Shown: positions 26,377-35,773, counted from the stretch's first letter. The stretch: 64,000 bases of DNA from Anaeromyxobacter sp. (GCA_016718565.1 JADKCZ010000002.1:124001-188000); one strand, 5' to 3'. Notes: generated by a model not told the origin, from the letters alone. Numbers and translations are program-made.

Positions 26377-26398
26377 TTGGTTCGGACGTCCGAACCAA
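26377..26398. promoter_or_regulatory. 22-bp perfect palindrome, copy 2 of the CGGACGTCCG core
   Basis: Eleven bases, TTGGTTCGGAC, followed directly by their exact reverse complement. A 22-bp perfect palindrome is very unlikely by chance in 64 kb. It lies 179 bp before the membrane-protein gene at 26577 and 143 bp after merR, and looks like an operator for a dimeric regulator. Confidence 0.55.
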
Positions 26399-26576
26399 GG
26401 TCACCGTCAGACCACCGTTGCCGGCGGCCGTCGGTTGGCGAACCGAAGCGCCTGCCACCCCCGCGCCCATCGTGTCCAGCCGGACCGGGACGCGTGGCAG
26501 GCGGCCCACGCCGCCCCGCGCGGCCGCTCGTGCCGGCCAGACGGCGCCAGGCCCCTCCGTTGCATCGAGGGTCCAC

Positions 26577-27161
26577 ATGCCCTCCATCGGCCACGTCGTC
26601 GTCGGGCTCGCCGCGGGCCGCTGGTACGCCCGGGCCGGCGGCTCGCGGGCTGCGGCCTCGGCGGTCTTCGTCGCCCTCTCGACCTTCCAGGACCTCGACT
26701 TCCTGGCGCGGCGCCTCGGCGCGCCGGCCGGCTCGGCCTGGCTGCACCGGGGTGCGATCCACGCGCTGGCCACAGCGGCCCTGGCCGGGTTGGCCGCGGC
26801 GGCCTTGGTGGGCGGCCAAGGGCGGTCGCGGGCGGCCATGGCCCTGGCCGGCGCGCTGGTGGCGGCGAGCCACGGGCTCCTCGACACGCTCACCGGCGGC
26901 GGGGCCGGCGTGATGCTGGCCTGGCCGCTCACCGCGGACCGGTTCCTGGCGCCCTGGACCTGGATGCCGGCCGCGCCGATGGGGCTCCGGCTCCTGTCCT
27001 CCCGGGGCGCGTCCGTGGCCCTCCGCGAGCTGGTGCTCTTCGGTCCCCTGCTCCTCTACGTGGCCTGGCCGGGGCGTCCGGTCAGCGCGTTGCTCCTCCG
27101 AAGGTGGTGCGCACCCAGCCGTGGAGCCGGTGAGGCAGGGCGGCGCCGGGCAGCGCCATGA
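26577..27161 (+). CDS. Membrane-bound metal-dependent hydrolase-like protein (DUF457/YdjM type)
   Basis: 194 residues with about four to five hydrophobic segments. Conserved-looking motifs are IGHVVVGLAAGRWYA at the start, STFQDLDFLARRLGAP, AWLHRGAIHALATAALAGL and AASHGLLDTLTGGGAGV, matching the His/Asp pattern of the YdjM (LexA-induced inner-membrane) family of predicted membrane-bound hydrolases. The biochemical activity of the family is not established. ATG at 26577 follows GAGGG at 26567. The 3' end overlaps the convergent CoA-binding gene by 80 bp. The strong palindrome upstream suggests tight regulation. Confidence 0.75.
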   Translation: MPSIGHVVVGLAAGRWYARAGGSRAAASAVFVALSTFQDLDFLARRLGAPAGSAWLHRGAIHALATAALAGLAAAALVGGQGRSRAAMALAGALVAASHGLLDTLTGGGAGVMLAWPLTADRFLAPWTWMPAAPMGLRLLSSRGASVALRELVLFGPLLLYVAWPGRPVSALLLRRWCAPSRGAGEAGRRRAAP

Positions 27162-27558
27162 AGGGGCAGAGGTCGTGGACCACGTCGAGGCCGTGCGCGG
27201 CGCAGAAGGCGAGCGCGCCCGGGCTGGCCGCCCCGTGGCCACCGCCGCGGTGGAGCCAGACCCGCTTCACGCCCGCCTCGACGCAGTCCAGCAGCACGGC
27301 GTCGGTCTGGGCGGGCGCGGTGAGGAGGAGCGCCGCCTCGACCGGCGGCCGGACGTCCTGCAGCCTGGCCACCGCCGGGGCGCCCTCGAGGACCGCGCCG
27401 GCCGCGCCCGGGTTGACCGGCACGACCCGGTAGCCGCGCTGGATCAGCTCCAGGGCGATGGTGCGCGTGAAGTCCTTCGGATCGCGGCTCAGGCCCACGA
27501 CGGCGAGGCGCCTCACGGCGAGGAAGCGGGCGGCCGGCTCGAGTGACGGGTGCGGCAT
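27082..27558 (-). CDS. CoA-binding domain protein (YccU-like)
   Basis: 158 residues, a single Rossmann-like CoA-binding domain: LAVVGLSRDPKDFTRTIALE at the start, YRVVPVNPGAAG, and GVKRVWLHRGGGHG, DVVHDLCPFMALPG near the end. The family is small, cytoplasmic and of uncertain function; it resembles the nucleotide-binding half of succinyl-CoA synthetase alpha without the catalytic His loop. An SD (AGGAGGGG) precedes the ATG. The last 80 bp overlap the convergent membrane-protein gene. Confidence 0.88.
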   Translation of the reverse strand: MPHPSLEPAARFLAVRRLAVVGLSRDPKDFTRTIALELIQRGYRVVPVNPGAAGAVLEGAPAVARLQDVRPPVEAALLLTAPAQTDAVLLDCVEAGVKRVWLHRGGGHGAASPGALAFCAAHGLDVVHDLCPFMALPGAALPHRLHGWVRTTFGGATR

Positions 27559-27640
27559 GGGGGACCCCTCCTGGTGGCGGAGCCTACCGCCAGCGCCGGC
27601 TGGAGGCGCGTGACATTCACGTGGAGCCCGGCGACGGACC

Positions 27641-29213
27641 TCACACCCTCCGGTAGTGGTCCTGCATCGGGTAGCGGCGCGCGTAGAGCGCGAAGGCCAG
27701 CGCGGCCACGAAGGCGAAGGCGGCGAAGAAGAACATCAGGAAGGCGGTCTGCCCGAGGCCGGTGGCGGCGATGCGGCCGAGCACCGCCTCGCTGCGCACC
27801 GCCGCGTTGGTGATGAGCACCCACAGGTTGCCGAAGGTCACCGAGAGCGACCAGAAGCTCATGATGGTGCCCTTCATGGCGGCCGGCGCCTGGCTGTAGG
27901 CGAACTCCAGGCCGGTGGCCGAGACCAGCACCTCGCCGAAGGTGAGGAGCAGGTACGGCGCCACCTGCCACAGGATTGTGACCTGCTGCCCGGCGTCGAT
28001 CCAGAGCTGGATGGCGCCGGCGCCCACCCAGGCCAGGCCGGCGAAGGCGATGCCCAGCCCCATGCGCCGGAGCGCGGTGACCTCCAGGCCGGCCCGCCGC
28101 AGCGCCGGGTAGAGCACCAGGTTGTTGAACGGAATGAGCCCCATCACCAGCAGCGGGTTCAAGGCCTGCATCTGGGCCGGGGTGGTCACCAGCCAGCCCA
28201 GCCAGGAGCCGGGCGCCAGCATCACCATCTGGTTGCCCTGCAGCACCCAGGTGGACGCCTTCTGGTCGAAGAGCGACCAGAACGGGGTCACCAGGAGGAA
28301 GATCACCAGCACCCGCAGCACCGCCCGCACCGCCTCCACCGCCGCCTCCGGGTGGCGCGCCCGCGCCCCGTCGAGCTGCAGGGCGGTGCCGAGGCCGCCC
28401 AGGATCAGGAGCGCGCCCAGCGCCAGGCAGAAGGCGATGACGAAGCCGAGGCTCGGGATGAGCGCCAGCGCGCCGAGGGCCAGCACCACCCCGGCGGTGG
28501 CCACCAGCCGCCCCGGGCCGAGCGGGCCGCGCGAGCGGAGCGCGCTCGCCACCACCGGGAGGAAGCCGTCCGGGTCCGGCGGCGCCGACGGCACCACCAC
28601 GTAGCGGTGGCGCCCGGCCCAGAAGATGGCGGTGGCCGCCAGCATGAGCAGGCCCGGGATGCCGAAGGCCCAGGCCGCGCCCCAGGGCGCCCAGCACCCG
28701 CGGCATGAGCAGCGAGGCGAAGAAGGAGCCGAAGTTGATGGTCCAGTAGAAGGCGTCGTAGACCAGCTTGGCCTTGTGCTTGTTGGACTGGTCGAACTGG
28801 TCGCCCACGAAGGACGAGACCAGCGGCTTGATGCCGCCCGAGCCGAGCGCGATGAGGAAGAGGCCGGCGTAGAAGCCGAGCCGGTGCGACTCGAAGGCGG
28901 CCAGGAAGCCGTGGCCCAGGCAGTAGACCAGGGAGAGCCAGAGGATGGTCCGGTACTTCCCGAACCAGCGGTCGGAGATCCAGCCGCCCAGCAGCGGGAA
29001 GAAGTAGACCCCGATGACGAAGGAGTGGAAGACCTCCTTGGCGATGCCGGCCCGCTCGGCCTGCGGCGCGTAGAGGAGCAGGCTGCTCACCAGGAACGGG
29101 GTGAGGATGTTGCGCATCCCGTAGAAGCTGAAGCGCTCGCAGGCCTCGTTGCCGATGATGTACGGCACCTGGCGCGGCAGGCGGCCATCGGTGGGGGCGG
29201 CGGGCTGGGTCAT
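27641..29213 (-). pseudogene. POT/PTR-family peptide transporter, frameshifted
   Basis: Two reading frames together make one proton-dependent oligopeptide transporter of about 520 residues. From ATG 29213 the first frame encodes VPYIIGNEACERFSFYGMRN, the POT signature, and SFYWTINFGSF-like helices, through LLMPRVLGALG near 28687. The frame then shifts by one base around 28671-28687 (a CCCC run at 28680-28683 is a likely spot), and AAWAFGIPGLLMLAATAIFW continues in the other frame to the stop at 27641. Without the shift the parts join perfectly. It may be a recent pseudogene or a sequencing error; the downstream half keeps family-like sequence (FSL, VTPFWSLFDQKAS), so decay is slight. Confidence 0.8.
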
Positions 29214-29345
29214 GGCGGGCCTTGGAGGGTGCGGTGGGGCGAGGCGCCGCAGGGTACCACCAGGCCCCGCAGCCCGCCGGTTGAGGTGCCCCGGGTGGGA
29301 CTGCGGCAGCCGGGCCCACCAGTCCTGGGGGCCCCCACCACCCCG

Positions 29346-29375
29346 TTGCACCTGGTCCAGCAGGCGCCCTGAATT
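29346..29375 (+). promoter_or_regulatory. Weak candidate promoter of the Vgb-like lipoprotein gene
   Basis: TTGCAC (29346-29351), 18 bp, then TGAATT (29370-29375). Initiation near 29382 gives a 31-nt leader containing a GGGGGG Shine-Dalgarno. The -10 match is poor. Confidence 0.25.
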
Positions 29376-29412
29376 GGGTATCGCAGGCCGTTCTTCCCGG
29401 GGGGGATTGCTC

Positions 29413-31299
29413 ATGTTCGCGAGTCGCGTCGGAGCGCTTCGTTCCATCGCCGCAGTCCTGTTCGTGCTCGCCTCGTGCTCGTCCGGCGAGGACCCCCAGC
29501 CCACCCCGCCGGCCGCACCGGATGGCCTCACGGCCACGCCGCTGAGCGCCACGCGGATCGACCTCGCCTGGGCGGATCGCTCGAGCGACGAGACGGGCTT
29601 CCGGATCGAGCGCAGCGCCGCCGCGACCGGTCCGTGGGCGGTGGTGCAGACCGTGGCGCCGGACGTCTCCTCCTGGTCCGACGACACGGTCGTGCCCCTC
29701 TCGCCGCTCTGGTACCGGGTCTGCGCCACCAACGCCGCTGGCGACTCCGCCTTTGCCGGCCCGGCCACCGCGACCACCCAGCCGCCGCCGGCCGCGCCCA
29801 GCGGCCTGGCGGCGGCCACAGGCGGGCCGCACGCCATCGGCCTCTCCTGGGACGCGGCGGCGGGGGTGACCGGCTTCGTGGTCGAGCGGGCCTCCCTGGA
29901 GGCCGGGCCGTACGCGGTGGTGGCCGACCTGCCGGCGAGCGCCACCTCGTGGAGCGACACCGGGCTGGGCGCCAACACCACCCGGTGGTACCGGCTGCGG
30001 GCCAGGAGCGCCTGGGGCGAATCGGAGCCGACGGCCCCCGTCAGCGCGTCCACGGCGCCCGCCTACACCATCTCCGGGCGCGTGGCCGGCGCGACGGTGG
30101 GCACCTTCCTGGCTGGGGTCACCGTGACGCTGTCCGGCGCGGCCGACGCCGTCACCGCCACGGACGGCGACGGCCGCTACGCCTTCACCAACCTCGCCAA
30201 CGGCAGGTACACCCTCACGCCCGCCGCCACCGGCGTCACCTTCCGCCCGGCCAGCCTCACCGTGACGATCGCCGGCGCGGACCTGCCCGACCAGGGCTTC
30301 ACGGCCAACCCGCCCTCCATCACGGAGTTCGCCGTCGGCGCGGGGCCGCAGCGCATCGTGGCAGCGCCCGACGGGGCGCTCTGGTTCACCGAGTGCACCG
30401 CCAACAAGATCGGCCGCCTCACCACGCTCGGGGAGCTGACCGAGTACCCGCTGCCGAATCCCGGCAGCTGCCCGTATGGCATCGCCGTCTACACGACGCC
30501 CGCCGTGGCACCTCCCCTGGGGTCGCACCCCTTCGGCATCGTGTTCACCGAGCGCACCGGCAACCGCGTGGGCGTGCTCCACCCGGGCGACGGGTCGATC
30601 CACGAGATCGCGGTCCCGACGGCCGCCAGCTGCCCGGCCGAGATCGCCGGCAACACCTCCGGGCAGACCCTGGCCTGGTTCACCGAGGCGTGCGATCCGG
30701 ACGCCAACTACCTGACGAACAGCTTCGGCAGCTTCGACCCCTGGGGCCTGGTCGTGACCGAGCACGCCACCGGGGCCCGGGGGTCCAGGTTCGCCGGCAT
30801 CGCGGAGACCCTCGACGGGACCGTCTGGTTCGCGCAGGCCAACCCGACGCAGGGCGCCATCCTCAAGTACGCCAGCGGACGTCTCACCACCTGCTACACG
30901 CCCAGCTGGCAGGCCCAGCCCTTCAGCCTGGTCCCGACACCGGACGGGAAGGTCTGGTTCACGGAGCTCGGCGACTCCAGCGGCGGTGGCCAGCTGGCCG
31001 TCCTCGACCCGGCGGCCAACTGCCTCGTGCCGGCCAGCGCCATCACGGAGCAGCCGGTGCCGTGGCGGAGCAACCCCATGGTGCTCGTCCGCGGGCCGAG
31101 CTGCGTCAGCGGCGGCGCCGGTGGCTTCCCGGCCCTCTGGTTCTCCGACGGCCAGGGTGGGTTCGGCTGCTACGAGGGCGGCACCTTCACCCGGTTCGCC
31201 CCGTCACTCGTCCCCGGGGGACTCGCCGTCGGACCGGACGGGAACCTCTGGTTCACCGAGCCCGGCGCCGGCAAGGTGGGACGCCTGCTGGCGCCGTGA
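29413..31299 (+). CDS. Lipoprotein with fibronectin III, carboxypeptidase-regulatory-like and Vgb-like propeller domains
   Basis: 628 residues. The signal IAAVLFVLASCSS is a lipobox. Two fibronectin type III domains follow at about 35-120 and 125-215 (GLTATPLSATRIDLAWADRS; GLAAATGGPHAIGLSWDAAA). Residues 220-295 are a carboxypeptidase-regulatory-like beta sandwich (ISGRVAGATVGTFLAGVTVT, DGDGRYAFTNLANGRYTLTP). The rest is a beta-propeller of streptogramin lyase (Vgb) type, with repeated blades such as APDGALWFTECTANKIGRLT, PDGKVWFTELGDS and GPDGNLWFTEPGAGKVGRL. It is probably displayed on the outer membrane; real lyase activity is doubtful and ligand binding more likely. ATG at 29413 gives the signal. 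Confidence 0.8.
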   Translation: MFASRVGALRSIAAVLFVLASCSSGEDPQPTPPAAPDGLTATPLSATRIDLAWADRSSDETGFRIERSAAATGPWAVVQTVAPDVSSWSDDTVVPLSPLWYRVCATNAAGDSAFAGPATATTQPPPAAPSGLAAATGGPHAIGLSWDAAAGVTGFVVERASLEAGPYAVVADLPASATSWSDTGLGANTTRWYRLRARSAWGESEPTAPVSASTAPAYTISGRVAGATVGTFLAGVTVTLSGAADAVTATDGDGRYAFTNLANGRYTLTPAATGVTFRPASLTVTIAGADLPDQGFTANPPSITEFAVGAGPQRIVAAPDGALWFTECTANKIGRLTTLGELTEYPLPNPGSCPYGIAVYTTPAVAPPLGSHPFGIVFTERTGNRVGVLHPGDGSIHEIAVPTAASCPAEIAGNTSGQTLAWFTEACDPDANYLTNSFGSFDPWGLVVTEHATGARGSRFAGIAETLDGTVWFAQANPTQGAILKYASGRLTTCYTPSWQAQPFSLVPTPDGKVWFTELGDSSGGGQLAVLDPAANCLVPASAITEQPVPWRSNPMVLVRGPSCVSGGAGGFPALWFSDGQGGFGCYEGGTFTRFAPSLVPGGLAVGPDGNLWFTEPGAGKVGRLLAP

Positions 31300-31304
31300 C
31301 GGAG

Positions 31305-31322
31305 CGGCAGCTCGGGCTGCCG
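31305..31322 (+). terminator. Hairpin just after the Vgb-like gene
   Basis: CGGCAGC and GCTGCCG form a perfect 7-bp stem around TCGG (a stable UUCG-like tetraloop class) 5 nt after the stop codon. Only TT follows, so as an intrinsic terminator it lacks a proper U-tract. Confidence 0.4.
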
Positions 31323-31531
31323 TTGGGGACGTCTCCTCGAGCTTTCCTGCTCGGCTTCCGCGCGGGATGGGTCTTCCCCTACCCCTCAGCCTGCCTGCCA
31401 CCCGGCGCCACGACGCTCCCTCGTGGGACCACTCTGTCGAGTGGCTGGACGAGGCCTGTCGTGCCACCCTGCAACGCACGACCGGCTGCCGCGCCCTGCT
31501 GGCGCGACCGCGGCGGGAGGCTGGACGAAGC

Positions 31532-33325
31532 GTGACCAAGGCCGGGACGTTCGAGCAGATCGCACCGCTGCAGGCAGGCATGCCGGCGGCCACCCGGCCG
31601 GAGGCCCCTGGACCTCGGCTGGTCCGACGCCTGGTCATCGTCGCCGTCTGGGTGGCGGTGGGCGTCTTCGCGGCCGGCCGGCTGCTCTCGGACTCGGCGC
31701 CAGCCGGCGTCTTCGGCTCGGTGTTCGACCTCCTGCTCATCGGCTTCTTCGTGGCGGCCGGCGCCGGCGCCCTGACCGGCGCCGCGGCCCGTGCCGGGCG
31801 AGCCCGCCTCGGCTGGCGGCTGGTGGCGTCGGCCTGGCTCATCTCGGCCCTGGCCTTCCTCCTGGCCCTGGGCGCGCCCAAGGGCGAGCCGGCCTGGCTC
31901 CACGCCGTCTCCATGGCGGCCTACAACTCCTACTACCCCCTCTCGGTGGCGGGCCTGCTCCTGCTGGTCCGGCCGGGCGCCACCGCCGATCGGCAGCTGC
32001 GCGCCCTGCTCGACGTCCTCCTGGTGGCCGGCGCCTCGCAGCTCCTGGTCTGGCGCTTCGCCCTGCGCGGGGTGCCGCCCGAGCAGATCCTGGCCAACCT
32101 GGGCCATGTCCTCACCAACGCGGTGGGCGAGCTGGCCGTGCTGGCCTCGGCGGCCTGGCTGCTGGCCAGCGTGGTGGGCCGTCCGGAGGGCTCGCTCCGG
32201 CTGCTCGGCGCCGCCGCGGTGGCGGCCGCCCTGGCCGACCTGGCCAGCCTGCAGCTCAGCTTCCAGTCGTCGGTCCCGGTCAAGCAGCTCTCCGACTGCG
32301 GCCTGGCGGTGAGCGCGGCGCTGGTGGCCAGCGCCGGGCTGCTCCACCCGGGAGGCCGCACCGACCGGCATGGCCGGCTGCCCGAGCTGGTCGCCGGCAC
32401 CCTGGGACACGTCCCCACCCTGGCGGTCGGGGTGGGGATGCTGCTGCTGGTGGCCGACGCCGCGGCGCTGGGCGGTCCGCCCCTGGTGCTGGCGGCCAGC
32501 GCGGCGGGCCTCACGGTGCTGGCGCTCCTGGCCCTGGCGGTGGCGCGCCGGCAGCTGGAGGCCGAGGCCGAGCGGCTGGCCCGGCAGGCCGACCGGCTGG
32601 CGGCGGCGCAGCGGCTGGCCACGGTGGGCCACCTGGCCGGCTCGGCCGCCCACGACTTCAACAACCTGGCCACCGCCATGCAGGAGATCGCCGCGGAGCT
32701 GCGCGAGCTCATGCCCGGCGCGCCCCCGCTGGTCGCCATGGAGGCGGTCTCGACTCGCGCCGCCGGGCTGTGCCGCCGGCTGCTCGGCATGGCGCGCGGG
32801 GCCAGCTCGCCGGCCCCGGCGCCACACGAGCTGGGCGCGGCGGCCATGGCGCTGCGCCCGCTCCTGCTGCGTCTCCTGCCGCCCGGCGTGTCCCTGGAGG
32901 TGGAGGGCGGGGCGTCGGCCTGGGCGAAGGTGGACCTGGCCCGGCTGGAGCTGGCGCTGGTGAACCTGGTGGTCAACGCGCGCGACGCCATCCCAGGCGC
33001 TGGCCGCATCGCGGTGGGCACCGAGCCGGTGACGGTTGGCCACGGCGACGTCCTGGCCGCCCGGGGCCTGGTGCCTGGCCGGTACCTCAAGCTGTCGGTG
33101 CGCGACACCGGCGCCGGCATGGACGCCGCCACCCTGGCCCGCGTCACCGAGCCCTACTTCACCACCAAGCCGGTCGGCCAGGGCACCGGGCTCGGCCTCT
33201 CCCTGGTGTCGGAGCTGGCCGTCTCGGCCGGCGGCCAGGTGCTGATCGAGTCCGCCCCCGGGGCCGGCACCACGGTGAGCCTGGTCCTGCCGGCCTGCTC
33301 GCCCCCAGGGCAAGCGGCCGGCTGA
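31532..33325 (+). CDS. Multi-pass membrane sensor histidine kinase
   Basis: About 597 residues. The N-terminal half (about 30-335) is a chain of eight or so hydrophobic segments (LVIVAVWVAVGVFAAGRLL, AGLLLLVRPG, VGVGMLLLVADAAALGG), an uncharacterised membrane sensor rather than a 7TMR module I can name. The kinase starts with RLATVGHLAGSAAHDFNN, the HisKA variant in which His is followed by D-F-N-N; N, G1 and G2 boxes are NLVVNARDAIPG, VRDTGAGMD and GQGTGLGLSLVSE. GTG at 31532 is used; ATG at 31580 would remove 16 residues and still keep all helices. No response regulator is adjacent. Confidence 0.85.
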   Translation: MTKAGTFEQIAPLQAGMPAATRPEAPGPRLVRRLVIVAVWVAVGVFAAGRLLSDSAPAGVFGSVFDLLLIGFFVAAGAGALTGAAARAGRARLGWRLVASAWLISALAFLLALGAPKGEPAWLHAVSMAAYNSYYPLSVAGLLLLVRPGATADRQLRALLDVLLVAGASQLLVWRFALRGVPPEQILANLGHVLTNAVGELAVLASAAWLLASVVGRPEGSLRLLGAAAVAAALADLASLQLSFQSSVPVKQLSDCGLAVSAALVASAGLLHPGGRTDRHGRLPELVAGTLGHVPTLAVGVGMLLLVADAAALGGPPLVLAASAAGLTVLALLALAVARRQLEAEAERLARQADRLAAAQRLATVGHLAGSAAHDFNNLATAMQEIAAELRELMPGAPPLVAMEAVSTRAAGLCRRLLGMARGASSPAPAPHELGAAAMALRPLLLRLLPPGVSLEVEGGASAWAKVDLARLELALVNLVVNARDAIPGAGRIAVGTEPVTVGHGDVLAARGLVPGRYLKLSVRDTGAGMDAATLARVTEPYFTTKPVGQGTGLGLSLVSELAVSAGGQVLIESAPGAGTTVSLVLPACSPPGQAAG

Positions 33326-33395
33326 GGGGCCCCTTCCCCCCAGGCCCCCCGCGCAGCGCACCTGCGCCCACCTCCCGCCCGGGCGGAGCGCCAGG

Positions 33396-33401
33396 TACAC
33401 T
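33396..33401 (+). promoter_or_regulatory. Candidate -10 element (TACACT)
   Basis: TACACT ends 6 nt before the GTG at 33408, 4 of 6 match to TATAAT, without a Shine-Dalgarno in between; fits the leaderless pattern. Confidence 0.4.
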
Positions 33402-33407
33402 CCGCGC

Positions 33408-35726
33408 GTGACCTCAACCCTCCGTCCGCTCCTGGCCCTGGCCGCGCTGGCCGCCGCCGCCTCTGCCTCGGCCGCGCCGGGCTTCCGCGTGGCGCCGCCG
33501 CCGGCCTGGGTCGAGCCGGTGGACCTGCCCGCCCCCGGGCCTGCCTCGCCGGACGCCAGCGGCGGCGTCGACTACCTGCTGGTGGACTCGCAGGTCCGGG
33601 GCGGCGGCCCAGGCGGCCCGGAGCGCTTCCACCGGACGGTGCAGCGCGTGCTGGCCTCCACCGGGATCGAGCACGCCTCCGAGTTCCGGGTGGACTTCGA
33701 CCCCGCCTACCAGTCGCTGACCCTGCACGAGGTGGTGATCCGGCGCGGCACCGCGCGCCTGGCCGCGCTGCGCCCGGCGGACGTGAAGCTCATCCAGCGC
33801 GAGCCGGAGCTCGACCGGCGGCTCTACGACGGCCGGCTCACCGCGGTCATCTACCTGCGCGACGTGCGCCAGGGCGACCTGGTCGAGGCCTCCTGGACGC
33901 TGCGAGGCCAGAACCCGGTGTTCGGGGCGCGCACCACCCAGGTCTTCGACCTCGGCTGGGGCGTGCCGGTGGCGCGGCTGGCGGTCCGGCTGAGCTGGCC
34001 CGCCGCCCGGCCTCTCTCCTGGCGGGTCCACGGCCTCGAGCTCGAGCCGGCGCGCGCCGCCCGCGGCGACCACGTCGAGCTGCGCTTCCGGCGCGAGGAC
34101 GTCCCCGCGCTGGACGAGGAGAGCGATCTCCCGCCCGGGGTGGACGCCTTCCCGTGGCTGGAGGCCTCGGAGTGGCCGGGCTGGGAGGAGGTGGTCCGAT
34201 GGGCCCTGCCCCTCTACGCCGCCCCGCCGCCCAGCCGGGCCATGGAGGCCTCGCTGGCCAGGTGGCGTGCCCTGCCGGACGAGGAGGCCCGGGCGCGCGC
34301 CGCCCTGCGCTTCGTGCAGGACGAGGTCCGCTACCTCGGCATCGAGCTGGGGACCTCCTCCCACCGCCCGGCCGCTCCCGCCGAGGTGTTCGCCCGGCGC
34401 TTCGGCGACTGCAAGGACAAGTCGCTCCTGCTGGTGAGCCTGCTCTCCGCCATGGGGATCGAGGCCGCCCCGGCGCTGGTGAACACCGCGGAGCGCGCCG
34501 CCATCGCCGCGCGCCTGCCCTCGCCCTCGGCCTTCGACCACGTGGTGGTCCGGGCGCGGGTGGCCGGCGCCGTGCGCTGGCTCGAGCCGACCCGCTCGCT
34601 GGAGCGGGCGCCGCTCGGCGAGGTGACGCCCCCGCCGTACGCCCGGGCCCTGGTGCTGGCCGACGGGGAGGCCGGCCTGGTGGAGCTGCCCGAGCCGGCG
34701 CCGTCGCCGCTGCAGGTCACCAGCACCTGGCGGGTCACCCGGTTCGGCGCGCCGGTCCTGTTCGACGTGGTGACCCGCTTCGACGGCCTGCGCGCCCTCG
34801 GGATGCGGCACGACCTGTCCGACACGCCGCCGCCCGAGCTGCAGCGCCGCTACCTCGATCACTACGCCCACACCGAGCCGAAGGTGGAGGTGGCCGCGCC
34901 GATGCTGGTGGAGGACGCCCCGGACGCCGACCGCGTCACCATCACGGAGCACTACCGGCTGCCGTCGGTGGCCGCCGGCGCCGAGCGCGACTTCGTGGCC
35001 GAGGCCATCCGCGACCACCTGCTGGTGCCGGACACGGCGCGGCGCCGGCATCCGCTCCACGTGCGCCACCCGGTGCTGGTGCGCGAGCAGCTGCGGGTGG
35101 AGCTGCCGGGGCTGCCCAACCTGACGGAGGACGAGCAGGAGGTGGTGGGCGAGGTGGCCCGGCTGTCGCGCCGCGCCCGCCCGGAGGGGCGCGGCTACGT
35201 GGTGGACCTGGAGTACCGGACGCTCCGGCCGACGGTGGAGCCGGCGTCGGTGGCCAGGCACATCGCCACGGTGCGCGAGATGCGCGGCGTGGCGGCCTAC
35301 TCGCTGGCGCTGGCGGTCCGCCAGGGGCCGGTGCACCAGGAGCGCGGCCCGTCCTGGGCCAGCCTGGGGCTGGTGGCGCTGGCCTTCGCAGGGGGGCTCG
35401 GCCTCTACACCGGGGTGACGGCGGCCAGGAACGGCGACCTGGCGCGCTGGTGGGCCAGTCTGCGCAACCGGCGGCGTCGGCGGGCCTTCACCTCCGCCTT
35501 CGCCGAGGCCACGGGGGAGACCGCCCGCGAGCCCATCGTCCTGGCCAGCGCCGACGATCTGCCGCGCCGCGCGCAGGGGCTGCGGTGCCGCTGCGGCTCG
35601 CCCATCCCGCCCGAGGCCTGCTCGTTCGAGCCGCTGGTGCTGGGCGGCCGGCCGCTCTGGGCGCTGCGCGCCCCCTGCCCCCGCTGCGCCGAGGTGCAGC
35701 GGGCCTACTTCGCCGTCGGGGGCTGA
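33408..35726 (+). CDS. Secreted DUF3857/transglutaminase-like membrane protein
   Basis: 772 residues. Signal peptide PLLALAALAAAASASAAP. A DUF3857 beta domain covers about 60-250 (HEVVIRRGTARLAALRPADV), followed by a transglutaminase-core domain near 285-400 with the Cys motif RRFGDCKDKSLLLVSLLSAM and the His in AFDHVVVRAR; the third position, usually Asp in WLDPT, is Glu here (WLEPT). A long C-terminal beta region ends with a hydrophobic helix (near 648-668) and a cytoplasm-facing tail with CRCGS...CPRC, a likely zinc ribbon. Such proteins face the periplasm; substrate unknown and true transglutaminase activity unproven. Start GTG chosen for the signal peptide and the -10 element. Confidence 0.85.
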   Translation: MTSTLRPLLALAALAAAASASAAPGFRVAPPPAWVEPVDLPAPGPASPDASGGVDYLLVDSQVRGGGPGGPERFHRTVQRVLASTGIEHASEFRVDFDPAYQSLTLHEVVIRRGTARLAALRPADVKLIQREPELDRRLYDGRLTAVIYLRDVRQGDLVEASWTLRGQNPVFGARTTQVFDLGWGVPVARLAVRLSWPAARPLSWRVHGLELEPARAARGDHVELRFRREDVPALDEESDLPPGVDAFPWLEASEWPGWEEVVRWALPLYAAPPPSRAMEASLARWRALPDEEARARAALRFVQDEVRYLGIELGTSSHRPAAPAEVFARRFGDCKDKSLLLVSLLSAMGIEAAPALVNTAERAAIAARLPSPSAFDHVVVRARVAGAVRWLEPTRSLERAPLGEVTPPPYARALVLADGEAGLVELPEPAPSPLQVTSTWRVTRFGAPVLFDVVTRFDGLRALGMRHDLSDTPPPELQRRYLDHYAHTEPKVEVAAPMLVEDAPDADRVTITEHYRLPSVAAGAERDFVAEAIRDHLLVPDTARRRHPLHVRHPVLVREQLRVELPGLPNLTEDEQEVVGEVARLSRRARPEGRGYVVDLEYRTLRPTVEPASVARHIATVREMRGVAAYSLALAVRQGPVHQERGPSWASLGLVALAFAGGLGLYTGVTAARNGDLARWWASLRNRRRRRAFTSAFAEATGETAREPIVLASADDLPRRAQGLRCRCGSPIPPEACSFEPLVLGGRPLWALRAPCPRCAEVQRAYFAVGG

Positions 35727-35773
35727 GCGAGGCGGCCTGGTGGGGCCTCCAAAGGGGGCGCGGGACGGCGTGC

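Larger units (their letters stand above)
26235..26576. other. Non-coding stretch between merR and the DUF457-type gene
   Basis: 342 bp without a convincing gene. An AT-rich island (26241-26265, unusual in this genome) and two palindromes, listed separately, are the notable contents. Short open frames cross it but lack start signals and conserved features. The region has more structure than any other gap in the window. Confidence 0.6.

Noticed and set aside
29413..31299. Virginiamycin B lyase as an active antibiotic-resistance enzyme.
   Set aside because: Only the propeller fold is similar; the lipoprotein with FnIII domains looks like a surface binding protein and I could not confirm the lyase catalytic residues.
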